DNA from: Marthasterias glacialis
Lineage: Eukaryota > Echinodermata > Asteroidea > Forcipulatida > Asteriidae
Direction of reading: 5' to 3'
Assembly (NCBI GenBank): GCA_911728455.2
Contig: OU452240.1
Coordinates: 1,736,001-1,800,000 of the forward strand
DNA: 64,000 nt
Shown piece by piece: positions 23,213-35,500 of this stretch. The notes under the pieces were generated by a model, which searched no databases, had not been told where the DNA came from, and saw nothing but the letters and a program-made list of their open reading frames with translations. The position numbers and the translations under genes are program-made. The stretch's first letter is position 1; every line of letters begins with the position of its first letter.

Positions 23213-24930
23213 TGGTGAAAACACACACCGCTTCAATTTGATCACCGCACCAAATCCACTGCTGTTGAGTTGGATTCAACAGCACTGGACTTTGATTTTG
23301 CTTTCTTGTTTGCTTTTTGCATTTACTTTTAAAATTTACTTTAAGTTTACCAAATTCATTTTGTATATAAATCATGTTTTAAAGTAAAAGCAATTTTCAT
23401 GGTTTTCTTAGTTTATCATTGTTTATTTCAACATCCTCATTTCATTCCATGAAATGTCTTGTTTCTTAATTGCACTTATGTAATCCTTCCAATGTTCCTT
23501 TAGCCTTGGCCACTGGTCTGGCCCAAGGTGTGATAAACAGTTTGTGTGGGAGAGTGGGCTGTCCAGTGCAGTGCAACTTCCCACACAATAGTTTCTCACG
23601 GGCCCTTTCATTTTAAAGGATTATACTTTTTAGTTTTCGTTTTATAAGTATCTAATTTGAATATTATTGTATTTGTATTTGAATGGCATAGAACTAACTT
23701 AAAACTTGGCCGCTGGACTCCGACAGAGGGTTGTGAGAATCAACCCTCCAAACTTCTTCAGTTTGTACACTTTGCTGCTGTCGGATATCTGCGTTGGATT
23801 GCACCACCCCATCTTTGAGAAACACCATATTAATTTAAATGTTCATCCCCTGTCCTGCTCTGGGCTGAATCAAGTTAAAAAAAAAAAAAGAGCCAGCAGG
23901 ACAGCATCTTCCTTCGTACATCTTCACATTTTGTAACGGAAACAGTATCCTGTCCCCTGGTCAAGGGCAATTAAGGAGGGAGCTGTTTTCGCATCGCTTC
24001 AAGTTCCCCCATCACCTTGAACGCCCCCTATTCCTTCAACTTCTGCCTCATAGTATCTTCAAGTCACCATTTCTTCATTCGTCCAAAGTCCAGCCATTAC
24101 AGATAGGCCATTCATTTATTTATTTATTTATCCATCCACACATTTCTTCTAATAAATAGTTTACTCGTATTTCATTTTATTTGTCGAGAACCGTCAGGTT
24201 TTATTTTTAGTTAGCTCAGTTTAGTTTATACAGCGTTCTAATTGCTAATAAGAAATAAAACAATCTTTATATTTACAAAAAAAACTCCAGCGTAAACTTT
24301 ATTTATGGTAAATTTATTATGTACATGTATCGGCATAGAGTGCGCTAGCCGCACTCGTGCCTGTTACATAGTTTTTTTAAAACACATAATTAATTTAGCT
24401 TGTATATCTATTGAGTTTAGTTAAATAAAATAGAATGCTTTATTGCCATCTGTATATAAAAACATACATTGAAATTCATTATGGCGTTACGAGCTTTTTT
24501 AAAAAGTATAAATACATAAATAAATCGCTGAATAATAGTCATATTTTAAGTATAAATGCATTTGCTCTGTAGTTTGGTTTCAGAATAAAATTGTATTGTC
24601 TCACTCAGTAAATAAAGAATTTTATATACTAAATGCACAGATCCTGGTCAATTGTTTGGTGAAACACGCGTCACGTGTCATACTTCACTTTGTAATGTAT
24701 TTACACTGCTGTGGCGCTGGCGCGTCCAACATTATTAATTTTTGGACGGTGTACATTGGTTTTCGATGCTTAATGCACAGGATCGTTCCCAAAATAATTG
24801 TTCCTGCCCGTTCGTCCAACCGAGGCAAGGTCTTGTCATGGCGTACAAGGTTGGTGTCTGTGTGGAGTCGTCCACGTTATTTAGAAGAGGTTTTTAGAAT
24901 GCAGAGCGTGGGGTGAACTACATCAAATAG
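23213..24930. other. 3-prime flank of the propeller gene and unassigned DNA
   Basis: No gene was recognised. AATAAA-like signals occur, for example near 24253, and could end the propeller transcript. Open frames at 23706-23936 and 24596-24916 show no recognisable domains. Confidence 0.45.
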
Positions 24931-25360
24931 AGAGAAATCCATGCACCGAGCCTCATTAATAAAATGTAAACCCACATCTTTTTCTGTAAATCAAAAATTT
25001 GAAGGTCCTTGCTTTTATGGATTGTTGAAATGTGATCCAACATTGTGCCCCTGGGGTTGTTGACTTTCAACCTGGAGCATTTTGGGTAGACTGACCCTCT
25101 AAATATGGCCCTATTTTGCTAAACAGTGTAGGGTAATTTTGGATGAAGTCTGGCCTGTTTACTCGTTCAGGGGTGTTTTTATTTTGGATCAGCCTACCAA
25201 AAATTCTCAGCGGCTAACCTACTAAAAATTGAAACGAAAAATGAAGTTCAGTTGTCAGACAATATGTTTGATTTTGTTTTTTAGAGACTGAGAGAATTTT
25301 AAGTCTTTTTTGATTATTTTTGAATTTTTAGCATTTAGTGTTGGTTGGTTTGGGAACTTA
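24931..25360 (+). repeat. Dispersed repeat H, copy 1
   Basis: This segment matches 28289-28695 in the same orientation with many substitutions and small gaps. Shared blocks include CTTTTATGGATTGTTG, GGGGTTGTTGACTT and CAACCTGGAGCAT. The family is not recognised. Confidence 0.7.
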
Positions 25361-26320
25361 TTTAGTGTGGTGCACCCTCAGCTCATTTGTAAAGTGTCTG
25401 TAAATGCTTCCATTCTCTCAAACATCAAAGCCACATCAATCAATGTGAACTTAACCCCTTCTTTGTTGCTACTGTAACACAGAGAATTTTAGAGCTTTAT
25501 ATTTATTGCTTTAGTTTATCTGGTTTACGTTGATTGAAATCTTTGAGTGTGGTCTGTAGGTGACGACCTTTGAAGAAAGTAACTCTTGAAACAACGCATG
25601 GGTCTTATCTTATTTTATGGTGTGGTGCCTTGCATCATTGACACAGAGGTGCTGAACCTGCAGTCCGGGGCAAAATTGTTGGGACACCCCCGTACCCCCA
25701 CTTCAATGTTGAGCACTTTCATGTCTATCCAATACCACTTCTGATTGCAGGTGCCCGAGCGTTTGTTGCATCTTGACAACATTGAGCCGGGAGTGTGGGG
25801 GTGCTGTTAAAACACTGTCCCAAGAATTTTGTCCGTGATTGTAGCTCGTAGGTATGAAGGAGGCTAGGCTCTTGTGAGAGGCGAGTCTCTAGTGAGAGGC
25901 AAATCTCTTGCACTAGAAAGGCCAGTCGGAGGAGTAGTCGAGGCAAAGAGTGAACGTTGGAGAGATTGTTTTATAGGGTTTGGTGATGGGGAAGTCTTGA
26001 TTTAGAATGATGACGTCACGCAGATGCAACACTTAGATCAGTGCCATCATTTCGTGGAATGATTAGATGACGAACAGTAGGCCTATGGTCAGTTAGTGGT
26101 CAACACTGAGGGAAGTTTTTGGCCAGTATTGGGGAACCTTGAGGTCATAGCCTAATAAGAATGTGTGTGGTGTGTTTAGAAATGGGAGTGAGCCTTAATT
26201 AGTGACAGAGTACATGGGCCACCTGTTGACATGCACAATAATGATTGGAGGGATACACAGTGAATTTAGTGTAAAATCATCCTTGCACCCGTATCTTTCT
26301 AACATTTTTTCTCATATCAG
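25361..26320. other. Unassigned DNA
   Basis: No gene recognised. A fragment at about 25398-25425 (GTAAAGTGTCTGTAAATGC) resembles the start of the TTAA-flanked MITE family seen at 52205, 54983 and 56384. Confidence 0.4.
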
Positions 26321-26513
26321 CGAATGAGAAGGAAAATGTCTCGGGTTTGGTGGAATTCAAAAAAGAAAACAAAAACAAAGAGCCGTTTACAACTGGACAC
26401 ATCGCTTACAAAGTCGGAAATTATCACTTTGGGATCGATCATGGACTCGATCCCAGAATTAGGATTGGACCAAAGGAGTAAAGTTTTGTTTTCAATCGGG
26501 TCAAGTCATTCAG
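26321..26513 (+). CDS. Possible isolated exon (uncertain)
   Basis: The segment has an acceptor (CTCATATCAG) and a donor (CATTCAG|GTACGC). The phase-1 frame encodes 52 residues with a protein-like stretch (GHIAYKVGNYHFGIDHGLDP) and then a TAA at 26479-26481, so it could be a terminal exon. A second frame stays open to the donor. No family was recognised and no partner exon is evident. Confidence 0.25.
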
Positions 26514-28288
26514 GTACGCCCCAAACATCCTTTACACAGTACTGCGGTCGGTGTGACAGTTATGTCATAGAGCAAAGGTTGTAATCGAGGTTATGTTGGG
26601 CACGTAGCTTAGCAACCAGTCCCACACAGAGAGCTAAACTGTTGGCCCTCGTGCTACCTTTAGTGTTGTCCGTGTCTACTGCTAGAGAGCTTTCCAGCGC
26701 GGGTACCAGTCATCGTTTACAGGTGGACCTTGAGCCCTTGAGCCCTCTACGCGGTAGCAACATACAACAAAATTCATCAGTTTGTTTGATCTGAAATAAT
26801 AGCCTATTGCATAGCTTTGTTCCGTATAAAGGATCTGTAATTCATGGGACGTAGATGTTATTAATTTTTAAAAGCCGATACTGAGATCAGACAGAAAAAT
26901 CTTCATGTCACACCAGGCTTAAAAGGTTATTGTTTACAACGCCCTAAAGTTGTGCTGGATCACAAATCAAGACACGGTTTGAAGGTACGTTCCTGTTTCA
27001 CTTACCCCGGTTTATAAACCCAATCTTGCGCTGTCTTAGAAGGATCGGGGTGCGTGTTTATCGATCACCCGCGGGTAAACGGTGCCATCTTAGCCCTGGT
27101 ATAAGGACGTCAGTCTCAGGCAGGGCTATTTTTTTTTACCTCAAACTTTTTAATGGTTAGTAATACATGCAGAATGGTTGCGCCAAAGTCTTGGCTATTC
27201 GCTGTCTTCATCTCCATTGAGGAGTAGTATTTCATTTGTTCATTCCACTGGCAAACACAGTCCTTATAAACCACTGAAAAGTTAAAAAAAAGACAAACCC
27301 AGTTAAGAGAATGGGTTTGGTAAAAAAATCCTATACCCGGGGAATCCAGAGAGGACAACAGCGAACAATAAATATTGAGCGGCCCAAAACTTACTGCATG
27401 GAACCAAACGCGTAATACGGAAAAGATGGGAGGGATTGTATTTTTATTGAATAGGTTTTTCCGGTCAATTTGTTGTTTCTTTTTTTTTATTCTTTTTTTT
27501 GTATAGCTACTGTTGCATTCATTTCGTTTTTCTGCACACGAATGTATGTTCTTGTCCATGTTTAATGCTGTTTTCGTTTTAATATTTCGTGACATAACTC
27601 ACTTTCAAGTAATTTGTTTCATTATGTAAAAGAGTTTGAAAGAACAGATCGACCCGAGAAGAAAAAAAGAAAAGAAATCGAGTGTCCATACGATGAAAAT
27701 GATTGCTCATAAACGAAAAAAAAAATAAAATAAAAATAAGTAAAACAATAAATAAATAAGTAAAAAATAAAATAAATAAAAAAGGCCGTTTGGGGCCTAC
27801 GTGTTAAATAAATGCACTACAACGTTAGCTAATTTGAATGCTCGTCAAAAAACTTAATGAAAGCTACAATAATTATTTATGTTACAAGGATGATTAGAAC
27901 ATCCCCGCTCTAAACTTTTACTGCATTCGTTCCTGTAACCATACGTCACTATTTTCTCCAAACCCCGGATGCTTTCATCAGTTTTAAGTTGAATATGCCC
28001 CAGTAATGAAAAAGAAACCCTAATTTAAATGTTTTGTAAAAATCACACCAACAAAATCCGGGCGGACCTAATTTAATTGTTTATTTCTGAAATCTATTAT
28101 ACAAACTTTGAGACTTACTTTTGGAATTACCTGTAGACATTTTCATCCAGATATGCGGGCAGTTGCGGGGGGGGGGGGAGGGGGCAGGAAGCCCCTCAAA
28201 ACTAAAAGCCCTTGGTCCTTTTGAGTTTTGACCCTCTCTAGTTTTCCGCCAGTTCTCAAAGCTCGGGAGGGGCTCTGAATTCACTTAT
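26514..28288. other. Unassigned DNA with A-rich low complexity
   Basis: No gene recognised. An A/T-rich low-complexity run lies at about 27714-27783 and a G run at 28168-28182. Confidence 0.45.
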
Positions 28289-28695
28289 AGAAAGAAAATC
28301 ACGCACCGAACCTTATATGAATGATTGTAAACCCATAATTTGTGTCCTGCAAATCAAAGATTTTAAGATCATGGCTTTTATGGATTGTTGGGGTCCAACT
28401 GGGGTTGTTGACTTCCAACCTGGAGCATCATTTTGGGTACACTATCCCTCTCAAAATTACCCATTTTGCTAAAAAGAAGTCTCCACGTTGGAGTCCGGGC
28501 AACGGTATTGTTTTGATTTTGGATGAGCCTAGCAAAAAAAAGTTCAACGGCTAAGCTACTAAACATTGAAATGAAAAATAACGTTTAGTTGTCGTAAAAT
28601 ATATTTGATTTGTTTCCAAGCGCCTGAGGGACCTTTGAATATTTTTTGAGATCCTTTAAACTATTAGCTTTTTAGCATTGGTTGCTATGGACGCT
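28289..28695 (+). repeat. Dispersed repeat H, copy 2
   Basis: Direct, diverged relative of 24931-25360, sharing the same order of blocks from GCACCGAACCTTAT to AGCATTGGTTG. Confidence 0.7.
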
Positions 28696-28739
28696 TTTTT
28701 ATTATTTTTTTTAAATATTTTTTTTAAGTGAAGTGCACT

Positions 28740-29001
28740 AAAACCATGAATGGCGCCCGCTATTGATGAGTTGAACTCGGCCTGCGCGCGTGTGTTACTG
28801 ATGTTGTAAAGGTCAACATAAACAACTCGACGTGTAGAGCTGCAGCAGCAGCATCATCACCACACGGCATGGCCGGCATTTTTAAGAGCCAAGCTTGATT
28901 TCAGTTCTTAATTCCGCCTGGCAGCAGCAGCCGCGAGCTGAACTCGACAGTCGTACAGGACAGCTGTTCGTAATGGACGATTTTTATTTATACACGTGAG
29001 C
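28740..29001 (+). promoter_or_regulatory. Likely promoter/first non-coding exon of the mucin gene
   Basis: This is a locally GC- and CpG-richer stretch (for example GAATGGCGCCCGC, CTGCGCGCG) that ends at a strong donor (GAGC|GTAAGT, intron from 29002). An acceptor CTTTGCAG at 29341-29348 precedes the exon with the chosen ATG. The transcription start was not identified. Confidence 0.35.
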
Positions 29002-29428
29002 GTAAGTATAAGTATTGACTTAAACTCTGCGCAGTAGCTAGCACTATTCAGTTGTAGGTGTGCATTTTCAATAAATTAATTTGCTGAGGCAGTGTTTGTA
29101 CTTCCTGTCTTACGGTTGTGCCGAGTGAAACTAGCATCATGTGGTCAGGTAGTACACCATGATTTCACTTTTTTTTCAGGGAATGACGGACGCACGTGCA
29201 AAACCACAGGGCATTTCCTCCAGTTCTCTACGGTTCGATTTACAGTATTGATCTTTCAAAGCAGCTGATTGATCTCTGTTGTTATGTGTTGGGTATTAGT
29301 CTGAAGGTGACAAGTTAAATTGTGTAAATCCCGTTTAGCTCTTTGCAGGTTCATTGAAGCGTATCATGTGAAGAGAACCACTTGACTCTTGATTGATGAT
29401 AGGTCTGAGGACTACCCACAATCTGACA

Positions 29429-29543
29429 ATGGGGCAAGTCAACCATGTCAACAGGGACCAGTTGAAGGGCAAGGGGAAATCTTTGGTGATATTCACGGTG
29501 GTACACATAGCTGTCATTTGGCATCAAGCTATCGCCCAAAATG
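29429..29543 (+). CDS. KIAA1549-like: Signal-peptide exon of the mucin gene
   Basis: The ATG opens 38 codons ending in phase 1 at a GTGAGT donor. A basic n-region (KGKGK) precedes a hydrophobic core (SLVIFTVVHIAVIW) and AIAQN, a plausible cleavage region. It depends on joining to 33980 across a 4.4 kb intron; joins at 33970 or 33978 would create early stops. Confidence 0.5.
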
Positions 29544-32500
29544 GTGAGTGATTTTCTTTTATGAGCAAGCCTTCCTAATGTTTCTCCAGACCATCATTTT
29601 AAAAAAAGGGTCAGTACAGTCACACTACTCTCTCTTCCTTCTCCCGCTTCCGTAACTATTCCCGCTTTCTGACATTTCTGAAGAATGCGAAAGTAAAAGC
29701 ACGTCGTAGATTTTAAAGTGGTTTTAAAGGACGTGTAAAAAGGAATTTTGATTCAATACAAAATTAAAAATGCACTTTTGTGTTAGGCCTGATACAACCT
29801 GTTTTCCCTTTTTTTTAATGTTTCTTATGAATATTTTAAAGTTATTGAAATGTTGAAGATTTTCAAGCTTCTACCCCGCCCCTCCAGTGGAAGCATAAAT
29901 TTGCAGCATAAGCAAACGTGCCGGAAGGTTCTAGTGCCAGTGCACAGCAGCGCCGTAACTAGGGTAAAATTTTAGGGGGCACAAGGGGGTGCACCATTTT
30001 TCCTGGGGGGCACTTTTTGCCAATTAAAACTGTAGTTTCCGTTTGTATTTTTCCTAAACAAGCCCCTTTTCAGTGTTTTCTGACGTGTTGACGTAAAACA
30101 AAATACATTATGTGTGTAAATAATTCAAAATAGGTCTAAAAACATTGAAATTGCTTTGTAAATGCTTATAAAATGTTAAATTTTATGCTGGTAATTTTTG
30201 ATCTAAAAAGTCCAGATTTCAAATGGGGGGGGGGGGGGGCACGGACATCAGTTGGGGGGGCACGTGCCCCTCTGCGCCCCCCTTAGTTACGCCACTGGTG
30301 CAAAGCCTGACCGCGCTGCCACCAGGACATCTTGTATTTTGTGTCGATTGGATGTTAACGCAGTTTAAAATATAAGTATTATCAAGGAACTAGACTCTTG
30401 ATCACGGACTCTTGATCCCATTCAAACAGTATTGCAACAAATATGGCGACCCGAGTTGCAAAATTAACTGGTATGCTGCTATGCGGTGCGCTGGTCCTAT
30501 GGGCTGGTTCCGCGTACCAGTTAATTTTGCAACTCCGGCCGCCATATTTGTTGCAATACTGTTTGAATGGGATCTGAGTTACAGTAAGAAATTATCACTT
30601 TTTAACAACTTTTAGTTTTCGGAGTGGATTTTCTGGACCCGTGCAACGCTCGATGAGAGTTGAAAGAACACATAGAGCCTAGTTTTGGCGAGATCTGATT
30701 TCAAAAAAGAACTGTAGCCATGTAAACGTGAAGGGCAGAAAGTTTCGAATAGGATTTTGTACATGTCACTCTATGAGGCTCGTGGAGACGATAGCGGAAC
30801 GAACCTCATAGTTCTAGGAGTAGTGCAGTGTAATGATTGTTAATGTACATGTGTTTTGCACTTCCAGCCCTAAAACTTCATCACTTACCAACAGGGGAGG
30901 GTTCAAAAAAGTGAAATTGAAACACGATTTTATAAAAATCCGACTCATGAATGTGCAAATTTTGTCGGTGAGTTGCAGAGAAAAAGTATAATAAAACACA
31001 TTATACTAACAATAATGCTGAATGCATAGTAATAAAAATGCCATTTGTTTATAAGCTAATATTTTGTTTTCCCGATAGTGTTTTTGGAAACAGTAAAATT
31101 AAGGGGTTCTCCCGAGGATATTTCTAAACTGGGGGCGTTCTGGACCCAAATTTTGCAAGTGTGGCCGAAGCATGCTGAATAGACCGATCCATTAAGTTTT
31201 ACGAAGACATCCAAGATGAGTTTTTTTGGGCGACCACTACAACCGGAGCGTCTTGAATCCAAGACTAGGAAGAGCATTGATGCTAAATTCAGTCCAGATA
31301 AAGACAATAATTGGACAATTCAATACAATGTGTGCACTCCAGTACCAGTACATTTTCATGTCAAGTGTAGGAGAATAAAAAGAAAGTCAATAGTTGATAC
31401 CTAGAGGGTCAACATTTTTGGAATATTTCTCTTTTAAAATGGTTTGTTGAGAATTTAACAAACCGCAAACCTGTATCATAACTTGATGGTATAACTGGGA
31501 ATGTTGCAATGTTGTCACTTGTTACACATCTTGTGATTGTAAGGTAATGGTGTGGTATTGTGTATTTAAAGGCAGGGGATACTTTTGGTAACTACTTCAA
31601 AAATAAAATGACCCTAAAAATTTACTCGGTAAGGAGCAACGGAGAGCTTGTGATATTATAAAACATTTTGAGAAACGACTCCCTCTGAAGTAACAGAGTT
31701 TTTGAGAAAGAGGTCATTTCTGGCTAAAATAATTTGAATCTGAGAAAGGCTTCATATTAAGTTTTTCTTTTGATTATGTTCAATGAGGGAAAAGTAACTG
31801 GAATTGTGTAAGTAGGCCGAAATCCTGTATTATTGATTCAAGCAACATAGTTTAACATCAGTGAGTGATATGAACAAAAACCCACACCATGCATAATATT
31901 AATAATGGTAACTCAAAACCCACATTGTTGGATCCCGTTTGCAGTGGTATGCATGATCCCACATTGTACTTGTGCAGTCCTCGGTCAGACCAATATTTAT
32001 TGGTGCAAGATTGTGCAAGGCTGCCCTGCATTATTGATTAGCAACATAGTTTAAAATCATGAGCGATTATACTTCTTCGCTCTAACAAAATCCAAAACCA
32101 ATCATGAAAGGGTAACCTGGTGTCGTTGAGCAAGCCACTTAACTATAATTGCTTCAAATGGGGGGAGAGGCAGTTATGTTGTCTCAGAAGGGGAAATTAC
32201 CCTGGTGTTTCTGGTTCACATAGCAAGCACCCTGGTCTACAGGTTTCCTCAGGCTTGAGAGCTACAGTGATTTTAATTCACGTATGAGGCATCCTTGGTT
32301 TTGTTACCAGAAATATTTAATAATAATATTAATAATAATATTATTAATAAATTTCCCCTCCCTGTTCTTAGCTGTGCTGTGAAGAGGCTTGCGTTTACAT
32401 ATATCTCTCCGTGTCTTGTTTCTGCGCATTGGGGCAGGTCTCTATCCCTTCAAAAAGTAGCTCACACCTCAAGATGCCTTTGGACCTTTTGATGGGCAAA

Positions 32501-35500
32501 TTGCATTAAAAAAAGATTAAAAAAGGAAAGAAAAAAAAACCCAAATTAATATCCAAAATGTTGGATCCCGATTACAGTGGTACCAGTGGCATACCCAGAA
32601 AGGGTGGGGGGGGAGGGGGTGGGGGGTGGAGGGCCGGAGTATAGGCACATTGATCAAAATGTTGACTTGCAGTTTTGGAGAGATTAATGCATGCAGGTAT
32701 TACAAATCTTAGTTTCTAGATTGTTTTTCCCACCAAGCAAAGGTCCAAAATTCTGCTCCGAAGGTGGTTTTGGAATTTAAGAAAGTACAATAACCAGCTT
32801 GCAGAGTGCCATATGTTTGCTTTATTCTCAGCTTATTCAAGTATAAATAATGTATTTTTAGCCAAGTGGCCTCGATGAAAGACAGATAGAGACAGAGGAT
32901 GCTTCCCAACCATTGTCTAGAATTTGTTGTATGGATGTGAGCTGTTATCGAGTGTTCATTTTCATCATGCATTTTTCAAGGGTACCGTATGTGATCCAAA
33001 CCTGACGTATTTCATAGATTGTATTTTTGATGAGACCAGTATCCGTGCTTTCAATGGGACAGTTGTATTAGTAGTAGTGGAAAAATTTGTCAGATTGATA
33101 AACATAAATTATACAATGCACCGTTACAGTGTAAATAGACTGAGACTTAATACAATAAACTGATCCATTGAGCCCCTCCCTTTACATCAATCACAGCTTT
33201 GGCTTCGCCGCCTAAAGTCCGACAAAAGTCCAACCTGATCAAATCCTATTGGAAAACGTCAACATGTGTGTGCATACTTATAGCTCGCGTTCATTGCCAT
33301 GCAGTGTGGTGTTGAATAGACGCGCATTGTGCTGCCCACGTGTACAATGGTGATGTAGCCAATGCTGTGATTGGTAAATATGTTAAAGGGCGGGGCTTAA
33401 CTCATGGATCGGTCTATTTGTGAAGGGGGAAGTTTGTTCACAGCCTGTAATTATGACATCTTCCTAGGCGAAGTCGTTGGGAACGTATTTAGTCTATTGA
33501 TCCAACTCACCTGATGCCATCATCACATTGACCTTGGTCGCACCATTTTGGAAGTCAATGTCCCTGTCTGTTAAATACAGTGTAATGCATATTTTAGGCG
33601 TCGCGGTGTTTTCGCGCTAACCCGTTGACTACCAAAATAGCGAGTGTGGCACAAATGCCACGTGTGATGTGCATGCAAGGGGGGGGGGTCAGTGGAGAAA
33701 AATAAATAAATAAATAAAAAACGTCAACTTACTGTACATGTACGGTCCAATAATAAAAATAACATTAAAAAAAAGATAAGAGCACTTATACCGCACTATA
33801 AAGGGAACAGAGGGCCTTATAAAAGGCGGGGGGGTGGGGGGCATGTAAAAGAAACCCGATTAAGACACATTTGTGCGAATCGTAAGTAGCGCATAGAAAG
33901 TAAATTGCATTTAAAATTGACTGGAAAACATAATTGCTTTTTCAACATTACACGTGTTCAGCTTATTAGTCAACCAGAGTGAACATAACGTGTCATTTCA
34001 TGTATGTACCGAAAAATAATGAGTCATGCTGTACCAACAAAGCAATTGAAGTAACAGATGGAAATGTATGGAATAAACATGGGCAAACTGTAAATGAGAC
34101 TGATTGTCTGCCTCAGATAGGCTCCTGTACAGGAGGTAATTCTAATAACGATGATGAGGAAGGTAATATCAAGTGGGATGTCCAGCTGTTACATGCTAGG
34201 ATTCTAGTCAATGGATGGACCAGCTTTCGGATTGAAACTACAGGCCCTTTCACGCTAGGTGAATTTCCCAGGAAAGTCACAGGAAATTTTGGTTAATCCT
34301 CTTCGTACTTGAATTGCTGACGACTTACGTGCTTGAATTCGGCAGAAAATTCAAAAAGCCCATGCTGAATTTGAAATCTTAACTTTGAATGAATACATCC
34401 TTTTCAGTGGGAAACTTTTGAGGACACTAGGTGGCAGCAGACTTACCAGGTAAATCCATTGTTTTCGGACATGTGCACATGCTCAGAGCTATGTAAACAA
34501 TGGAAATTTACCTGGGGTCGATTTCACAAAGCACTAAGATTCATCTTAAGATGAGTTGTCAGTATTACCATGGTGATTTGTATTGTGACATCACACTTTG
34601 CTTAGCAATTAAGAGTGATTCGCAGTTAAGATCAATCTTAGCTCTTTGTGAAATCCAGCCCTGGTAAGATTGCCATCACCTAGTGTTCCGAAATCTCTTG
34701 TTTGCATTGTTTACATTGTGATGACAGTGTCAATGGACTTGTGTCAGAAACAGAAATGTACACCACCCATTCGAAGCAAGTCTGATTCATGTTCCATATA
34801 AGTACCTATTATTATTAAAAAAATATTGATAAAACAATTTGCATATATTCAAATATTCAAAAGATCAATTACATTATGTTACAGGTCTTTTCTGCAAAAA
34901 ATTGTTTAATTGACCTCATATTTTGACCCTAGCATAGTCTTTCTCAAAGGCTGAAATAAAAGAATAAAATTGGCTATTGCAAACTGCTTGACAACCAAAA
35001 GGACCTGCTGTTTAAATGGAAAAAAAAAATAAAAATAAAAGTGTTAATTGCCTCATTTTTTGACCCTAGCTGAGTCTTTCTCACAGGCTAAACTGGTCTC
35101 TTCTGTTACTTTCTATTAGATGAAGAGTGAAAATTGTTAAGGAGGTTTACTAAAATATACTCACTTCGTGATTCCTGGAGCGTTCTAATTTCCTTCCCTG
35201 CTTCTCCTCGGGAAAACAGAACTTATAGGAAAGTATAGTTTTAACCACAGCACTCGAAGCAGTCAACATTTGTATACTTAGGTGCCTACTGACTCCTTTG
35301 TCAGAACAGTGTGCTTGTTTTTGCAATATTTTTATTGCAACATGTCTATGATTATTAACAAAATTGTTTTTATGCAATTAGCCCATCACAAGGCCCAAAG
35401 GCCACCCGAGGTGTGGGCTACTTTTTGAAGGGATAGAAACCTTCCCCAATGCGCAGAAACAAGACATGGCGAGAAAAAAAACGCATGTCTCTTCACAGCA

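Noticed and set aside
32981-33115. A further mucin-gene exon (GTVCDPNLTYFIDC..)
   Set aside because: The peptide looks plausible, but the acceptor phase does not fit the signal exon and the supposed donor is not GT-conforming in a useful phase.
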